Shown: positions 31,890-41,709, numbered from the stretch's first letter. The stretch: DNA of 64,000 bases from Bacteroidetes bacterium HGW-Bacteroidetes-7 (GCA_002842465.1 PHDA01000001.1:62001-126000); one strand, 5' to 3'. Translations and numbers: made by a program. The notes: generated by a model not told the origin, from the letters alone.

Positions 31890-33005
31890 TTAAAATAATT
31901 CCGTGTATATACCCCTTATATCATCCTCCGAGAAGGGAACATAATTATTGTTGAGCAGACGTTGCTGACCAACAAGTACGCTTTGTGTGAAACTTTCGAT
32001 CTCTCTCTCCTGCATTCCGTAAAAACTTAGTCGGTTTTTTGAAGTCAGATGCCCCAGGAGCTCATCAAGCTTTGTGTAAACCATCTCTTCTGAGGTGTTG
32101 AGCAACTTTGCATACAGTTCATTAACCTCCTTAATAGCTCCCTGAGGTCTCTTCTTATTGTAGAGTTTGAAAACAGAGGTGAAAAACTGGTAGTTGGCCT
32201 CACCATGCGGCACATGGTAAACTCCTCCCAGCGGGTATGAGAGTGCATGAACTGCCCCTACACCTGTGTTTCCGAATGCTACTCCGGCATAGTTGCTTGC
32301 AATCAGCATATCTTCAAGTCTTTCAAGAGAGTACTCCTGCCCCTTTAGGGCAATATTGGTAAACACGTCAATAATGATGCTGATGGCTTCGCGGCAGTAC
32401 ATCTTTGTATATGGGTTCGATTTTGGCGAAACATAAGACTCTGTGGCGTGTATAAGTGCATCTATGGCGCTGAATGCAAAGAATTTAAATGGCAGCCCCT
32501 TTAGAAGTTCAGGAATCAGTACGGCATCATCGGGTAATAGAGTGTCGTCTGCTATTCCCATTTTGGTATTTTTTGCCTTGAGTTCGGCGATTGAGATATT
32601 GGTCACCTCGCTGCCTGTTCCGCATGTGGTTGGAATGGTGACAAGTTTTTTCTGCTTAACAATTGGAACTTTTCTTTCGAAAACTTCAGAGATATCAGAA
32701 ACTTTGTTGATTACAAGGAGTTTAGATACATCAATAACAGTACCCCCTCCAATAGCCACAACTCTGTCATACTTTAAATCTGAAATATCGGCGAGTATCC
32801 TGTTTATCATTTGGTCAGAGGGCTCGCCGGAGCCGTATTTCTCAATCATTACGAACAGACACTTAAGGTCTGTTTTCTCTATGTACGACTTGTAGAGGAA
32901 GTCGTGTGTAAGAACCAGATCATTGGGGCCAAGTTCGAAGTTGCAGGCAAACTCTGCAAAAGTGTCAAAGCGGCTGACAGTTGTTTTTAATTTGAATAAC
33001 TGCAT
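31890..33005 (-). CDS. 4hbD: 4-hydroxybutyrate dehydrogenase (iron-type alcohol dehydrogenase)
   Basis: Fe-ADH motifs VAIGGGTVIDVSKL, TIPTTCGTGSEVT, DALIHATESYVS, HALSYPLGGVYHVPHGEAN; context. Confidence 0.87.
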   Translation of the reverse strand: MQLFKLKTTVSRFDTFAEFACNFELGPNDLVLTHDFLYKSYIEKTDLKCLFVMIEKYGSGEPSDQMINRILADISDLKYDRVVAIGGGTVIDVSKLLVINKVSDISEVFERKVPIVKQKKLVTIPTTCGTGSEVTNISIAELKAKNTKMGIADDTLLPDDAVLIPELLKGLPFKFFAFSAIDALIHATESYVSPKSNPYTKMYCREAISIIIDVFTNIALKGQEYSLERLEDMLIASNYAGVAFGNTGVGAVHALSYPLGGVYHVPHGEANYQFFTSVFKLYNKKRPQGAIKEVNELYAKLLNTSEEMVYTKLDELLGHLTSKNRLSFYGMQEREIESFTQSVLVGQQRLLNNNYVPFSEDDIRGIYTELF

Positions 33006-33013
33006 ATTGTTCT

Positions 33014-34306
33014 CTATTTATTAAACCGTTTTTTGTACTCTTCTTTCAGCTCATCACGGAAATCCGGATGTGCAATTGCTATCAGTGCCTCTGCCCTTTG
33101 AGCAAGGGTACGCCCTTTGAGTTTGGCTACTCCGTACTCGGTCACAACATAATCAACATCGTTTCTGGATGTTGTTACCGCTGCGCCCGGGCTCAGGAAC
33201 GGAACTATTCTCGATACCTTTCCTTTAGAGGCGGTAGCCGGAACGGCAATTATCGACCTGCCCCCTTTTGAAACAGATGCTCCGCGCACATAGTCAACCT
33301 GACCTCCTGTGCCGCTAAATTGCTTAGTTCCTATGCTCTCTGCATTCACCTGACCCATAAGGTCTATCTCGATGCAGGAATTAATTGAAACCATATTGTC
33401 GTTGCGACCTATAACAGCCGGGTTATTTACATAGTCAACAGGCAGCATTTCGACAGATGAATTGTTATGAACAAAGTCATACAATGCCCGTGTTCCCATA
33501 AGAAATGTGGCTACCAGTTTACCGGGATGGAGCGTTTTAAGGCGTCCGTTAATAACCCCGGATTTAACCAACTCCATTGCACCATCCGAGAACATCTCCG
33601 TGTGAATTCCAAGGTCTTTTTTCTCTTTCAGAAATAGCAATACAGCGTCGGGAATTGCACCTATGCCCAGCTGGAGTGTATCTCCGTCATTAATTAGTGA
33701 TGCGCAGTTACATCCGATTTCACGCTCCACATCGGTGATTGACGGAAGCGGAATCTCGGGTATCGGGTCTGCACACGGCACAATACAATCGAATTTGGAT
33801 AAATGGACTTTATTAATTGAGCCGACATATGGCATATATTCGTTCACCTGAGCAATTACAATGCGAGCTTTTTCAACTGCTGCTTTAGTGTAATCGCATG
33901 ATAAACCCAGACTGCAATAACCTTCATCATCAGGAGGCGACACATTGATAATGGCAACATCAACAGGGAAGATATTGCCGATCAGCTGTGGGGTATCCTT
34001 GAAAAAGCAGGGGATGAAATCGGCTTTCCCCAGTGAAGCAGACTCTCTTGAAGCCCCGCCTATAAAATTTGTAATGTGATGAAAATGTTTTGCATTTTCC
34101 GGTAAAAGATAATCTCCGTAACCTAGAGGCAGCATATGGTATATGTGAAGGTTGCTGAACCTCTCTTTTTGCGCAACCAATTCACGCATTATAACCTGTG
34201 GATTGGCTGCTGCATGTGAACATACTATATAATCCGAATCGTTTATCACGCCAACTGCATGGGCGGCTGAAACGATCTTGTCTCTGTATTGTTCTTTCCA
34301 GTTCAT
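33014..34306 (-). CDS. abfT: 4-hydroxybutyrate/acetyl-CoA-type CoA-transferase
   Basis: LQLGIGAIPDAVL, IHTEMFSDGAMEL, GGQVDYVRGASVSKGGRSIIAVPATASKGKVSRIVPFL; context. Confidence 0.88.
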   Translation of the reverse strand: MNWKEQYRDKIVSAAHAVGVINDSDYIVCSHAAANPQVIMRELVAQKERFSNLHIYHMLPLGYGDYLLPENAKHFHHITNFIGGASRESASLGKADFIPCFFKDTPQLIGNIFPVDVAIINVSPPDDEGYCSLGLSCDYTKAAVEKARIVIAQVNEYMPYVGSINKVHLSKFDCIVPCADPIPEIPLPSITDVEREIGCNCASLINDGDTLQLGIGAIPDAVLLFLKEKKDLGIHTEMFSDGAMELVKSGVINGRLKTLHPGKLVATFLMGTRALYDFVHNNSSVEMLPVDYVNNPAVIGRNDNMVSINSCIEIDLMGQVNAESIGTKQFSGTGGQVDYVRGASVSKGGRSIIAVPATASKGKVSRIVPFLSPGAAVTTSRNDVDYVVTEYGVAKLKGRTLAQRAEALIAIAHPDFRDELKEEYKKRFNK

Positions 34307-34313
34307 CGGTTAT

Positions 34314-35777
34314 TTATTTTCCATTTTGCTCCTCATTTATCATTGCAATCTCTTTGGCAAGCTGCTTCTTACCCTCAAGATCTCCTTGTCTGGCAATCAT
34401 TACTCTCTGTGCCTGCGGAGAGCCGGCTCCATGCATCGATTCGGTGCGGTAACCAACTGCTGCAGTACCCAGTGTGATATTTTCTATCAGTCTGAGGATT
34501 CGCATACGGTTTTCAGTTGAAACACCCTCTACCCCTTTCAGATACTTCTCTACGTAAGCTCCAACTTCGGGGCTGCGGAAATCCTGCTCCGATGGCATTG
34601 TAACCATAAGACCTCCCGCGATATCTTCTGCAAGGCGGGCTATCTCGTATGGCATACGGGTGATATTCTGCTTGCAGACATTGGCAAGCAACAGGTTAAC
34701 AATATAGTTGCCTGCAGGCATCGACTCTCCCTCTGCCGAACATGCTATACCGCAGGCATACAGGGTTTCATTCAGGTGAGTCATCTCTATGAGTTTGTCT
34801 TTGATGTGGCTTGCCTTGGCAGCTCCATTGTAATCGGCAGCTACTGCTGAAGCACCAATCAGTACATCGCCAACGCCAACCTTACACCCACCGTATGACT
34901 GGCGGTGGTATCCTGCGAACCTTTCAACCATCATTCCTGCAAAATCATACTCACGGCACATGAAGATGCGCTCATTAGGAACAAAAACATCATTGAATAT
35001 TACAAGAGCCTCGTGACCACCAAAGCGAGCGTTACCCAAGTCAATATCTGCTCCTGACTCCATTTTACGAGTGTCGCACGATTGCCTTCCGTATATCATA
35101 ATAACCCCTTCTGCATCAGATGGAACAGCAAAAGAGACTGCATAATCCGCATCCTCCTCTTTCATTGCAACTGTAGGCATAATAAGGTGTTCGTGTGAAT
35201 TAACGGCACCTGTCTGATGTGCCTTGGCGCCTTTAACAATAATTCCTTCGGGAAGAACTTTTACAATCCGAAGATATTGGTCGGGATCTGCCTGCTTTGA
35301 CGGAGAGAGACCGCGATCTCCTTTAGGATCGGTCATTGCGCCGTCAACTGTAAGGTCGTTCTCCTGTACAAACTTCAGATAGTCGGTAAAACGTCTGTGA
35401 TACTCTGTCCCATATTTTTTATCTATTTCGTATGTAGTCGAGTATATCGCGTTAAATGCGTCCATTCCCACACAACGCTGAAAACATGACGCTGTCTTTT
35501 GTCCCAGAAGGCGTTGCATCTTGACCTTTTTTACAAGGTCGTCTGTATTCTGATGAAGATGGCAGAAGCGGTTGATAGTTTTACCTGTGAGATTAGAAGT
35601 TGCTGTCATAAGTTCACGGTACTCCGGCTTTTCGGCAAGCTCATAGGTCATTGCAACAGAGTTCATTGATGGCTTGATCATTGGATGATCAACAGGGTTG
35701 TCAACAAGTTTGCCCATAAGGTAAACCTTTAGATTCATCTTCCTAAGGCTTTCGATATACTGCTCTTTTGTCATCAT
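34314..35777 (-). CDS. abfD: 4-hydroxybutyryl-CoA dehydratase / vinylacetyl-CoA isomerase
   Basis: SCFQRCVGMDAF and HLNETLYACGIACSAEG cluster-ligand segments; GAKAHQTGAVNSHEHLIMPT. Confidence 0.93.
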   Translation of the reverse strand: MMTKEQYIESLRKMNLKVYLMGKLVDNPVDHPMIKPSMNSVAMTYELAEKPEYRELMTATSNLTGKTINRFCHLHQNTDDLVKKVKMQRLLGQKTASCFQRCVGMDAFNAIYSTTYEIDKKYGTEYHRRFTDYLKFVQENDLTVDGAMTDPKGDRGLSPSKQADPDQYLRIVKVLPEGIIVKGAKAHQTGAVNSHEHLIMPTVAMKEEDADYAVSFAVPSDAEGVIMIYGRQSCDTRKMESGADIDLGNARFGGHEALVIFNDVFVPNERIFMCREYDFAGMMVERFAGYHRQSYGGCKVGVGDVLIGASAVAADYNGAAKASHIKDKLIEMTHLNETLYACGIACSAEGESMPAGNYIVNLLLANVCKQNITRMPYEIARLAEDIAGGLMVTMPSEQDFRSPEVGAYVEKYLKGVEGVSTENRMRILRLIENITLGTAAVGYRTESMHGAGSPQAQRVMIARQGDLEGKKQLAKEIAMINEEQNGK

Positions 35778-35939
35778 AATAGTATGTATTTAATGTTCAG
35801 TTTCATGTTTCGGTTCAGGCAAAGCAATCACATTCCGGCAAAAATGTCGGTTCGCATGGTTTTACATTGCCACCCAGGTTAAGGGCGACTATTTTTCGAA
35901 GTTTAACTTTTAGGTCATCAATTAACCCGGTCCACGGGG

Positions 35940-36125
35940 CTAAGTGACAGTAACATGAATTGGCAGGTCTTCTGACTAACACACTCTTTCCAACACCTTC
36001 CCGGTCATAGTGACCAGTGGTTGCAGATTTTTTCGGAACGTTCTCGTGCTTCACAGCAGCGGGCCTGTCCGGGACTCACACCCGGTTCCCTTTTAATCAA
36101 TACGCCTGTTAAGGAGTATCGAAAC
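35940..36125 (-). ncRNA. cobalamin (B12) riboswitch candidate
   Basis: minus strand reads AAAAGGGAACCGGGTGTGAGTCCCGGACAGGCCCGCTGCTGTGAAGCACGAG...ACCACTGGTCACTATGACCGGGAAGG...AGTCAGAAGACCTGCC (B12 box at 35962-35977). Confidence 0.93.
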
Positions 36126-36136
36126 CAATTCGGGTG

Positions 36137-36144
36137 CAAATGTA
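36137..36144 (-). promoter_or_regulatory. -7 promoter box TACATTTG upstream of the riboswitch
   Basis: minus-strand TAnnTTTG match just 5' of the riboswitch aptamer; TTG at 36166-36168, ~21 nt upstream. Confidence 0.5.
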
Positions 36145-36393
36145 TTTATAATTTTGAGATTTAACCAAGAAAAAAGGAGGTTTTTGTAAAAATAACACAA
36201 AAGAATTTTTGCCGGAAATGCAACTACCTCCATTTTAGCATTGTATCGATATGGGTGTATTTGATAATAAATAGAAATAATAATCCGAATAAATGTTCGG
36301 ATTAGAAATCATTTGCCTTTTGAAATGATGAATTAACTCAGAATTTAGTGGGATAAATATTAAGAACAAAAAGTAGAATGAGCATCATGAATA

Positions 36394-37542
36394 TCAAATA
36401 TTACAAAACTTCAATTTTATAATAAAAATATCAATGTCTGAGTCTGGAAGCTGACTCATTTTGTGTAAAATATAGTCTTTGAGATTTGTTGTTTTTGATA
36501 ATACCTCTTTAACAGCGTCGTTGTCGCGGTAAACTACCGAGTAAAAATAGTTTGAGTCTGATGCCATAATAAAAAAAGGGTCGTTGTTGCTGCTTTCATA
36601 AGCCCATCGGAACCCTTTGTTGTTACTCTTAGATAAAATAAAATCGTTCTGCAATGCATCTGGGCCAATCGACGAAAAATAGAGATGTTCCTTTGTATCA
36701 TGAATATGTATCGGGAGCTTATAGTAATCCGAAAATAAATAGTTTTTCATCCCCTCAAATAAATCGCCACCATTATTAAAAATATACTTAAGCGGAATTG
36801 CTTGTTGTTGAAAATCAATTTTTAAAAATGGAATGATATCTTTTCCGATTTTATAAGCAATATTATCGCCCTCCTGAGGTCTCATAATCGTTGACTTGTC
36901 ATATGACTGAGTAAATATTCCCTGAGTAAATACAAAGTCTTTCCTAGGTAAGAATTCTCTAATCTTCACTCCATTGTTGTCAAATTGAGTAAGAGCATAA
37001 AAATGCTCTTCAAAATTAGATTCGTCAGGAGGATTTGAAGAGAACAGGTAAAAACCTCCATTATCGGACGCACAAATTGCGTCGTAATTAACCTGTTCAA
37101 AATTTATCTTTAAAACAAACTTGCCGTCACTTATTTTATATTTTGATACACCGCTTGAATGGAGGAGCCAGATGTACTCACCATCAGGGGTTATGCACAT
37201 ATCAGTAATATCGGTATATTCGCCTGGTCCGCGCCCTTTATTGCCGATACTTCCGATATATTGTCCGGTTTCATCAATAACTTGAATGCCTAGGATTTCG
37301 TCTTTTAAAATAAAGTTATCATTATTATCAATTAAGATCTTAGATACCACAGATATAATATCTCCAGAGCTACTTTGTACCGGGATAAAGATTAATGTGT
37401 CCACAAATAATGAAAAATCATCGGTATAAGTTGTGGTTTTCAGTGGTACAATTGTCTGTATTGTCTCATTTTCAAGCCTATTGCAGCTAATCAAGACAAA
37501 GATTACCCACAAAAAATAGAAAGGTAAACGAGGCTTTTTCAT
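36394..37542 (-). CDS. 6-bladed beta-propeller lipoprotein
   Basis: lipobox LISCNR; IGNKGRGPGEYTDI family motif. Confidence 0.82.
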   Translation of the reverse strand: MKKPRLPFYFLWVIFVLISCNRLENETIQTIVPLKTTTYTDDFSLFVDTLIFIPVQSSSGDIISVVSKILIDNNDNFILKDEILGIQVIDETGQYIGSIGNKGRGPGEYTDITDMCITPDGEYIWLLHSSGVSKYKISDGKFVLKINFEQVNYDAICASDNGGFYLFSSNPPDESNFEEHFYALTQFDNNGVKIREFLPRKDFVFTQGIFTQSYDKSTIMRPQEGDNIAYKIGKDIIPFLKIDFQQQAIPLKYIFNNGGDLFEGMKNYLFSDYYKLPIHIHDTKEHLYFSSIGPDALQNDFILSKSNNKGFRWAYESSNNDPFFIMASDSNYFYSVVYRDNDAVKEVLSKTTNLKDYILHKMSQLPDSDIDIFIIKLKFCNI

Positions 37543-37576
37543 AACCTATTTTTAAAATATTGCTATAATTATAAAA

Positions 37577-37591
37577 CTCGGCCAGTTTCAT
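37577..37591. repeat. 15-nt direct repeat ctcggccagtttcat, left copy
   Basis: identical to 39817-39831. Confidence 0.85.
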
Positions 37592-37792
37592 TCTCCAAGA
37601 AAATTATTCATTTTAATGTTGACGGAACTGACTCGTTCCTTTAACCCATTTTATTTTCAGTACTTTAACTTATACTTTTTTGTCGTTGTCCAAGATCTGT
37701 CCACGAGAAATTCGGGTATAAAAAGAAGAGTTTACAATCGCTTTAACGATGAGGTAAAGATCGTGATTTTGTTTGGCTTAGCAAAAGGATTT

Positions 37793-39145
37793 TCACAGTT
37801 TCCCTTTCAGTTGCTTCCCTAATATAGTCAAGCGATATTTTTGCAAACTGCTACTAGGCTTATCAGGTATAGTCATTTCAACAAAACCTTGTTCTAATGC
37901 GGGCTTTAGATAGTTGGATCGAAAATTTTCTCTATGAGCAAGTCCTAATTTATCCTGAATTTCTTGCCTATCCATTTCTTTATCCAATACATTAACTAGT
38001 TCTTTGACTTGCTCGGTAACTTGCTCGGTAACTTGCTCGGTAACTTGCTCGGTAACTTGCTCGGTAACTTGCTCGGATCCAGGGAAAGTCATTCGTAGAA
38101 AGTTCTCGGTAAACTTAAAACACTCTTTTCCATAGCTTTTTAAAATACGAGGAACGCCAGATCCTAAATGTTCAACCAGTTCCAAATCCCGAAATACTCG
38201 CATTAGTTCTTTATTACGAGGAACAGAATAACCCTCAAAGAATTCTTTTTCTGTCATTCCTTGCGGGAGACTTCCAAATGAAGTAATCTCAATTCTATCA
38301 TCAAAGAACTCAAATTTAGGAGGAATTTCCGAAGTATAATCGTTATGAACCATTGCATTGATTACAGCTTCACGTAAAGCAACAGGATTCCAAAGCCTTT
38401 TCTCTTCCCGCTCTTTGGGAGTAATCTTTGCAAGCGTCTTATTTTCAACTTCAATCTTATCTAATACTTGTTTTGTGGCTTTTACTAATGAACAATACCC
38501 ATATTCGTTGTTTTCCATTAAATCAACCCTATCAAGCCCATCATATTTTGCGAGTTTTATAGAAATCCCATTTATATCAGCCAATAGGTAAGCAACATAG
38601 TTATATTGTCCATCTGCAGTAAGCAATTCGAGATTAGCCGAAAATTGTTGATTCAGCGTTTTGTTTACGCCTTCATAGTAAATCTTAAGCTGTTCAAATG
38701 TTAGATTCTGATTCGGCGACTTGATTTTACCTATAGAATTTCGAGTGCGTTTCGCAAACAGAGATTCTATCACCCTTACTGGCATCGGTTCGGCTGCCGT
38801 TCCTACACGGATAAATGTACCTTTTTCTGACATACCAAGTTTTTTGATATAGTAAGGCTTTTCCGTTCCACTGGCAAGAGTGATTTTAATCACGTCTTTC
38901 GATTCGATATTCTCTACTACAACATCGAACAGTCCCATACAAGACGGCATAATGTTGTTTTTCAAACGGTCTTTAATTTTGAGCGTATCGCCATCAATAT
39001 CAGAAACACCAACTACTGTTCCAGATTTGTGGATTCCAATGTATATGACACCTCCCTCCTGATAGTTTAGAAAAGCAATGGCTTCCTTTTCTAAATCATC
39101 TGTAAGTTGCTGTTTGTATTCTATGCGGTTTGTCTCGGATTCCAT
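37793..39145 (-). CDS. AlbA_2/Schlafen-type DNA-binding, RecG-like HTH transcriptional regulator family
   Basis: MESETNRIEYKQQLTDDLEKEAIAFLNYQEGGVIYIGI AlbA_2 start; NPVALREAVINAMVHNDYT ATPase-like segment; (EQVT)5 linker. Confidence 0.82.
   Translation of the reverse strand: MESETNRIEYKQQLTDDLEKEAIAFLNYQEGGVIYIGIHKSGTVVGVSDIDGDTLKIKDRLKNNIMPSCMGLFDVVVENIESKDVIKITLASGTEKPYYIKKLGMSEKGTFIRVGTAAEPMPVRVIESLFAKRTRNSIGKIKSPNQNLTFEQLKIYYEGVNKTLNQQFSANLELLTADGQYNYVAYLLADINGISIKLAKYDGLDRVDLMENNEYGYCSLVKATKQVLDKIEVENKTLAKITPKEREEKRLWNPVALREAVINAMVHNDYTSEIPPKFEFFDDRIEITSFGSLPQGMTEKEFFEGYSVPRNKELMRVFRDLELVEHLGSGVPRILKSYGKECFKFTENFLRMTFPGSEQVTEQVTEQVTEQVTEQVTEQVKELVNVLDKEMDRQEIQDKLGLAHRENFRSNYLKPALEQGFVEMTIPDKPSSSLQKYRLTILGKQLKGKL
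38014..38073. repeat. 12-nt VNTR (cggtaacttgct x5), in-frame EQVT repeats
   Basis: five perfect tandem units inside the CDS. Confidence 0.97.
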
Positions 39146-39310
39146 ATGTTATATTCTTATCAAATGTAAGTTTCTCTCCAATTGTTAGTTAAAGCATTAT
39201 TGTGCTTTAATTTCTAAAATTAAATCAAAGACCAGTTTGAAAAATTTAAACTCTTTATCAGGAAAGGTTTCACAGTCCCTTTCCAATGATTTTTTAAGAT
39301 TATCTGCATA

Positions 39311-39720
39311 TGCTGGCTAAATTGACCACCCCTGCTGTTTTAAATTGACCACTCTCCGGGATCTCTCATAAAAACAACAATTTCCAGGGCTAATTTGCTT
39401 TTATACAAACTTATAAATTTTTACTCGTTTTCAAGATCTTCATCAAATATATTTTTCTGTTTTTTCTAAGAGATCCTGCCTTTCTATCTTTGGGATCTCA
39501 CGTTACTAGGACCATCTGCCTTAGCCATGCCATAGAACTTCATTGTTAAAATCTAGTCCCTTTTCAAGGATTGTTTTTATTGTCTGGTATCCGAAGTCTC
39601 CATATTGAATTGCGCGCCTGCAGGCGTTGTTGAGCCTCTCTTTACCTGCACGTGCAGAAAAACTCAATACTCCGTTGTGTTTCCGTAGAGCTGTCGGTTT
39701 CATTGATGTAGAGCTATTCT
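39311..39720 (-). mobile_element. degenerate IS21-family remnant
   Basis: two taaattgaccac direct repeats (39318-39329, 39341-39352) like IS21 terminal repeats; IstA C-terminus-like peptide AGKERLNNACRRAIQYGDFGYQTIKTILEKGLDF. Confidence 0.6.
39521..39703 (-). pseudogene. IS21 transposase IstA C-terminal fragment
   Basis: RLNNACRRAIQYGDFGYQTIKTILEKGLD segment; no full transposase present. Confidence 0.6.
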
Positions 39721-39801
39721 TTCATAACGATAATAAATCTCCACTTCATTTTGAGTGTATAGCATCGTCACTTTCTTTCCAATAAACCTATACGGAACGC
39801 T

Positions 39802-39921
39802 TTAATAATGCTTATCCTCGGCCAGTTTCATCCCGTTTACATCCTGGGCAAATGATGCAAGAGGGGTTGCAATGAGCATCAGAAGAGCAATTGATAATGT
39901 TATTGAAAGGTTATTGGTCAT
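39802..39921 (-). pseudogene. truncated secreted-protein 5' end (signal peptide only)
   Basis: MTNNLSITLSIALLMLIATPLASFAQDVNGMKLAEDKHY*; ends just past the 15-nt direct repeat. Confidence 0.45.
39817..39831. repeat. 15-nt direct repeat ctcggccagtttcat, right copy
   Basis: identical to 37577-37591. Confidence 0.85.
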
Positions 39922-39989
39922 ATTGGATTAAATTACATAAAATCACGAGTTTCGCTAACATCAATCAAGGTAATTAAAAGAGATAAATT

Positions 39990-40553
39990 TTATGTTTGGA
40001 AATATCTCGATTTAATTGACTGGATGTATGTTTCAAATACATCAGGGTTGTCGGTACTTGGTATAAAAAGATGCTTTATAACCCCATGTTGGTATATCAT
40101 TAAATAAGGAGATCTAAATTCATCTGCTGGAATGTTTGGATGTTCATTTTTATCTAAAATTATTATATTATTTAGATTTGGAGCGTGACCAGAAGTTACA
40201 TCGGAAACCATAAACACTATTTGAGGTGTATTATTATAGTTTGGGAAAAAGAAAGAAATTTTACTGGTTATAAAATCTATGCAACTTCTGCAATCCATCT
40301 GAGAATAGCGTACAATTAATACATTGCTATCATGTATTTTGTGATATGCAATATAGTTGTCAAGCTTTGAATTACTATAAAAAAAATTATCGTTAGTTAT
40401 GGACACATATAAATGGCTTGTGAATTGCAGACGATCTGTTGATAATTCGTTGGTATTAACTCGATTAATCTTAGTGGCTATTGCAACAAAAGAAAGTATA
40501 GAAATGGATAGATTTACTAATAGTGTAATAAAGAATATTTTGTTGATTTTCAT
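39990..40553 (-). CDS. membrane-anchored protein with thioredoxin-like CRSC motif
   Basis: N-terminal TM; VRYSQMDCRSCIDFITSKI. Confidence 0.6.
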   Translation of the reverse strand: MKINKIFFITLLVNLSISILSFVAIATKINRVNTNELSTDRLQFTSHLYVSITNDNFFYSNSKLDNYIAYHKIHDSNVLIVRYSQMDCRSCIDFITSKISFFFPNYNNTPQIVFMVSDVTSGHAPNLNNIIILDKNEHPNIPADEFRSPYLMIYQHGVIKHLFIPSTDNPDVFETYIQSIKSRYFQT

Positions 40554-40557
40554 GATA

Positions 40558-41709
40558 TTACTTATAAGTGTATTTTAAAATAACATAGTTATCATCTATG
40601 TTGATGGTTGATAATGCAATTTGTTGACTACTACTTAGGATAGATTTATTTACAAATTGACTTAAATATTTTGGGGGAATGCAGAGATAATGAAATTCTT
40701 TATAGGAATACCCTGAAAAAACTTGAACCCCTTCTTTTGTTTTGTGAAACACATGTGTTTTATCCAAAATTTTATCAAAAGCTAAGGTCATTATTCTTCC
40801 CCTGAAATTGAAATTTGAGATTACAAACCTATCAGATTCTGTGCACAATAGAAAGCTTGAAGCGTATTTAAAAGAAATTGTGTTACCCAAACGATAATAA
40901 TAAATATCGTTCTCGTTTTTTGGCACTTCTGACAATTTAAAACTGTACTTGCCAAAATCCCACAAGTACTTTGCAAAAATTGAGAGAGATGAAGTATCAA
41001 TTGAATAAATATTTCCATTGTGTCCCTCATAAAAACGAACTGTATCGTTGAACCTAACAAATGGAGACATAGCGAATTTTAAGGTGCTTTTTATTAAAAT
41101 ATAATCGGGTAGAGTATAGTCTGTTTTAACCACTTTATTTTCTTTTGTAGAATAATATATAAGCTTTTTATCGTTAAATATTGAAAAAAAAACATAGTAA
41201 TCATCAGAAAGACGCTCAAACAGATGAGTGGACTTTGTGCTATCTTTAAGATTGAATGAATCGACGAAATCAGCATCGTCTATGGTATAGCGATAAAGTG
41301 TGCCGGTTGGACATAGTAGTTCTATGGTTCTGTTATGTCGATTTATTCCAAAATCGCTAAGAAGCGAGTACTCTCCTGGTCCACGCCCTCTTTTATTAAT
41401 TGTTGAGATATATTTCCCACCTGAGTCATATTTTTGTATTAAATGTTGTTTACTATCAAGAATATAAATGAAATCCTCGTATGGAACAACTTTAACAAAA
41501 TTCATTTGACTTAGTAAAGAGAGGTTTGAAGTTTCTAATGGTATTATCTCAATCTTTGAAAAGATATCAAAAAATGATAAGGAATCTTTAATGTTATCCA
41601 ATTCAATCGGGATAAGATCATTTTCTAAAATATTATTTGTATGACTCTTGCACCCATATGCAAAAAGTAGGTTAAGAATCAGTACTGATTTAATTATTAT
41701 GTATTTCAT
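40558..41709 (-). CDS. 6-bladed beta-propeller lipoprotein
   Basis: lipobox FAYGCKS; IIPLETSNLSLL and INKRGRGPGEYSLL motifs. Confidence 0.85.
   Translation of the reverse strand: MKYIIIKSVLILNLLFAYGCKSHTNNILENDLIPIELDNIKDSLSFFDIFSKIEIIPLETSNLSLLSQMNFVKVVPYEDFIYILDSKQHLIQKYDSGGKYISTINKRGRGPGEYSLLSDFGINRHNRTIELLCPTGTLYRYTIDDADFVDSFNLKDSTKSTHLFERLSDDYYVFFSIFNDKKLIYYSTKENKVVKTDYTLPDYILIKSTLKFAMSPFVRFNDTVRFYEGHNGNIYSIDTSSLSIFAKYLWDFGKYSFKLSEVPKNENDIYYYRLGNTISFKYASSFLLCTESDRFVISNFNFRGRIMTLAFDKILDKTHVFHKTKEGVQVFSGYSYKEFHYLCIPPKYLSQFVNKSILSSSQQIALSTINIDDNYVILKYTYK

Noticed and set aside
35815-36054. 79-aa minus-strand ORF upstream of abfD
   Set aside because: It reads through the riboswitch aptamer (B12 box and GGTCAC/GACCGG stems); sequence conservation is explained by RNA, not protein
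37616-37822. 68-aa plus-strand ORF
   Set aside because: Hydrophobic/aromatic junk-like composition in AT-rich intergenic DNA inside the island
38014-38073. Possible CRISPR-like repeat
   Set aside because: 12-nt units with no spacers, in frame as EQVT repeats inside a CDS
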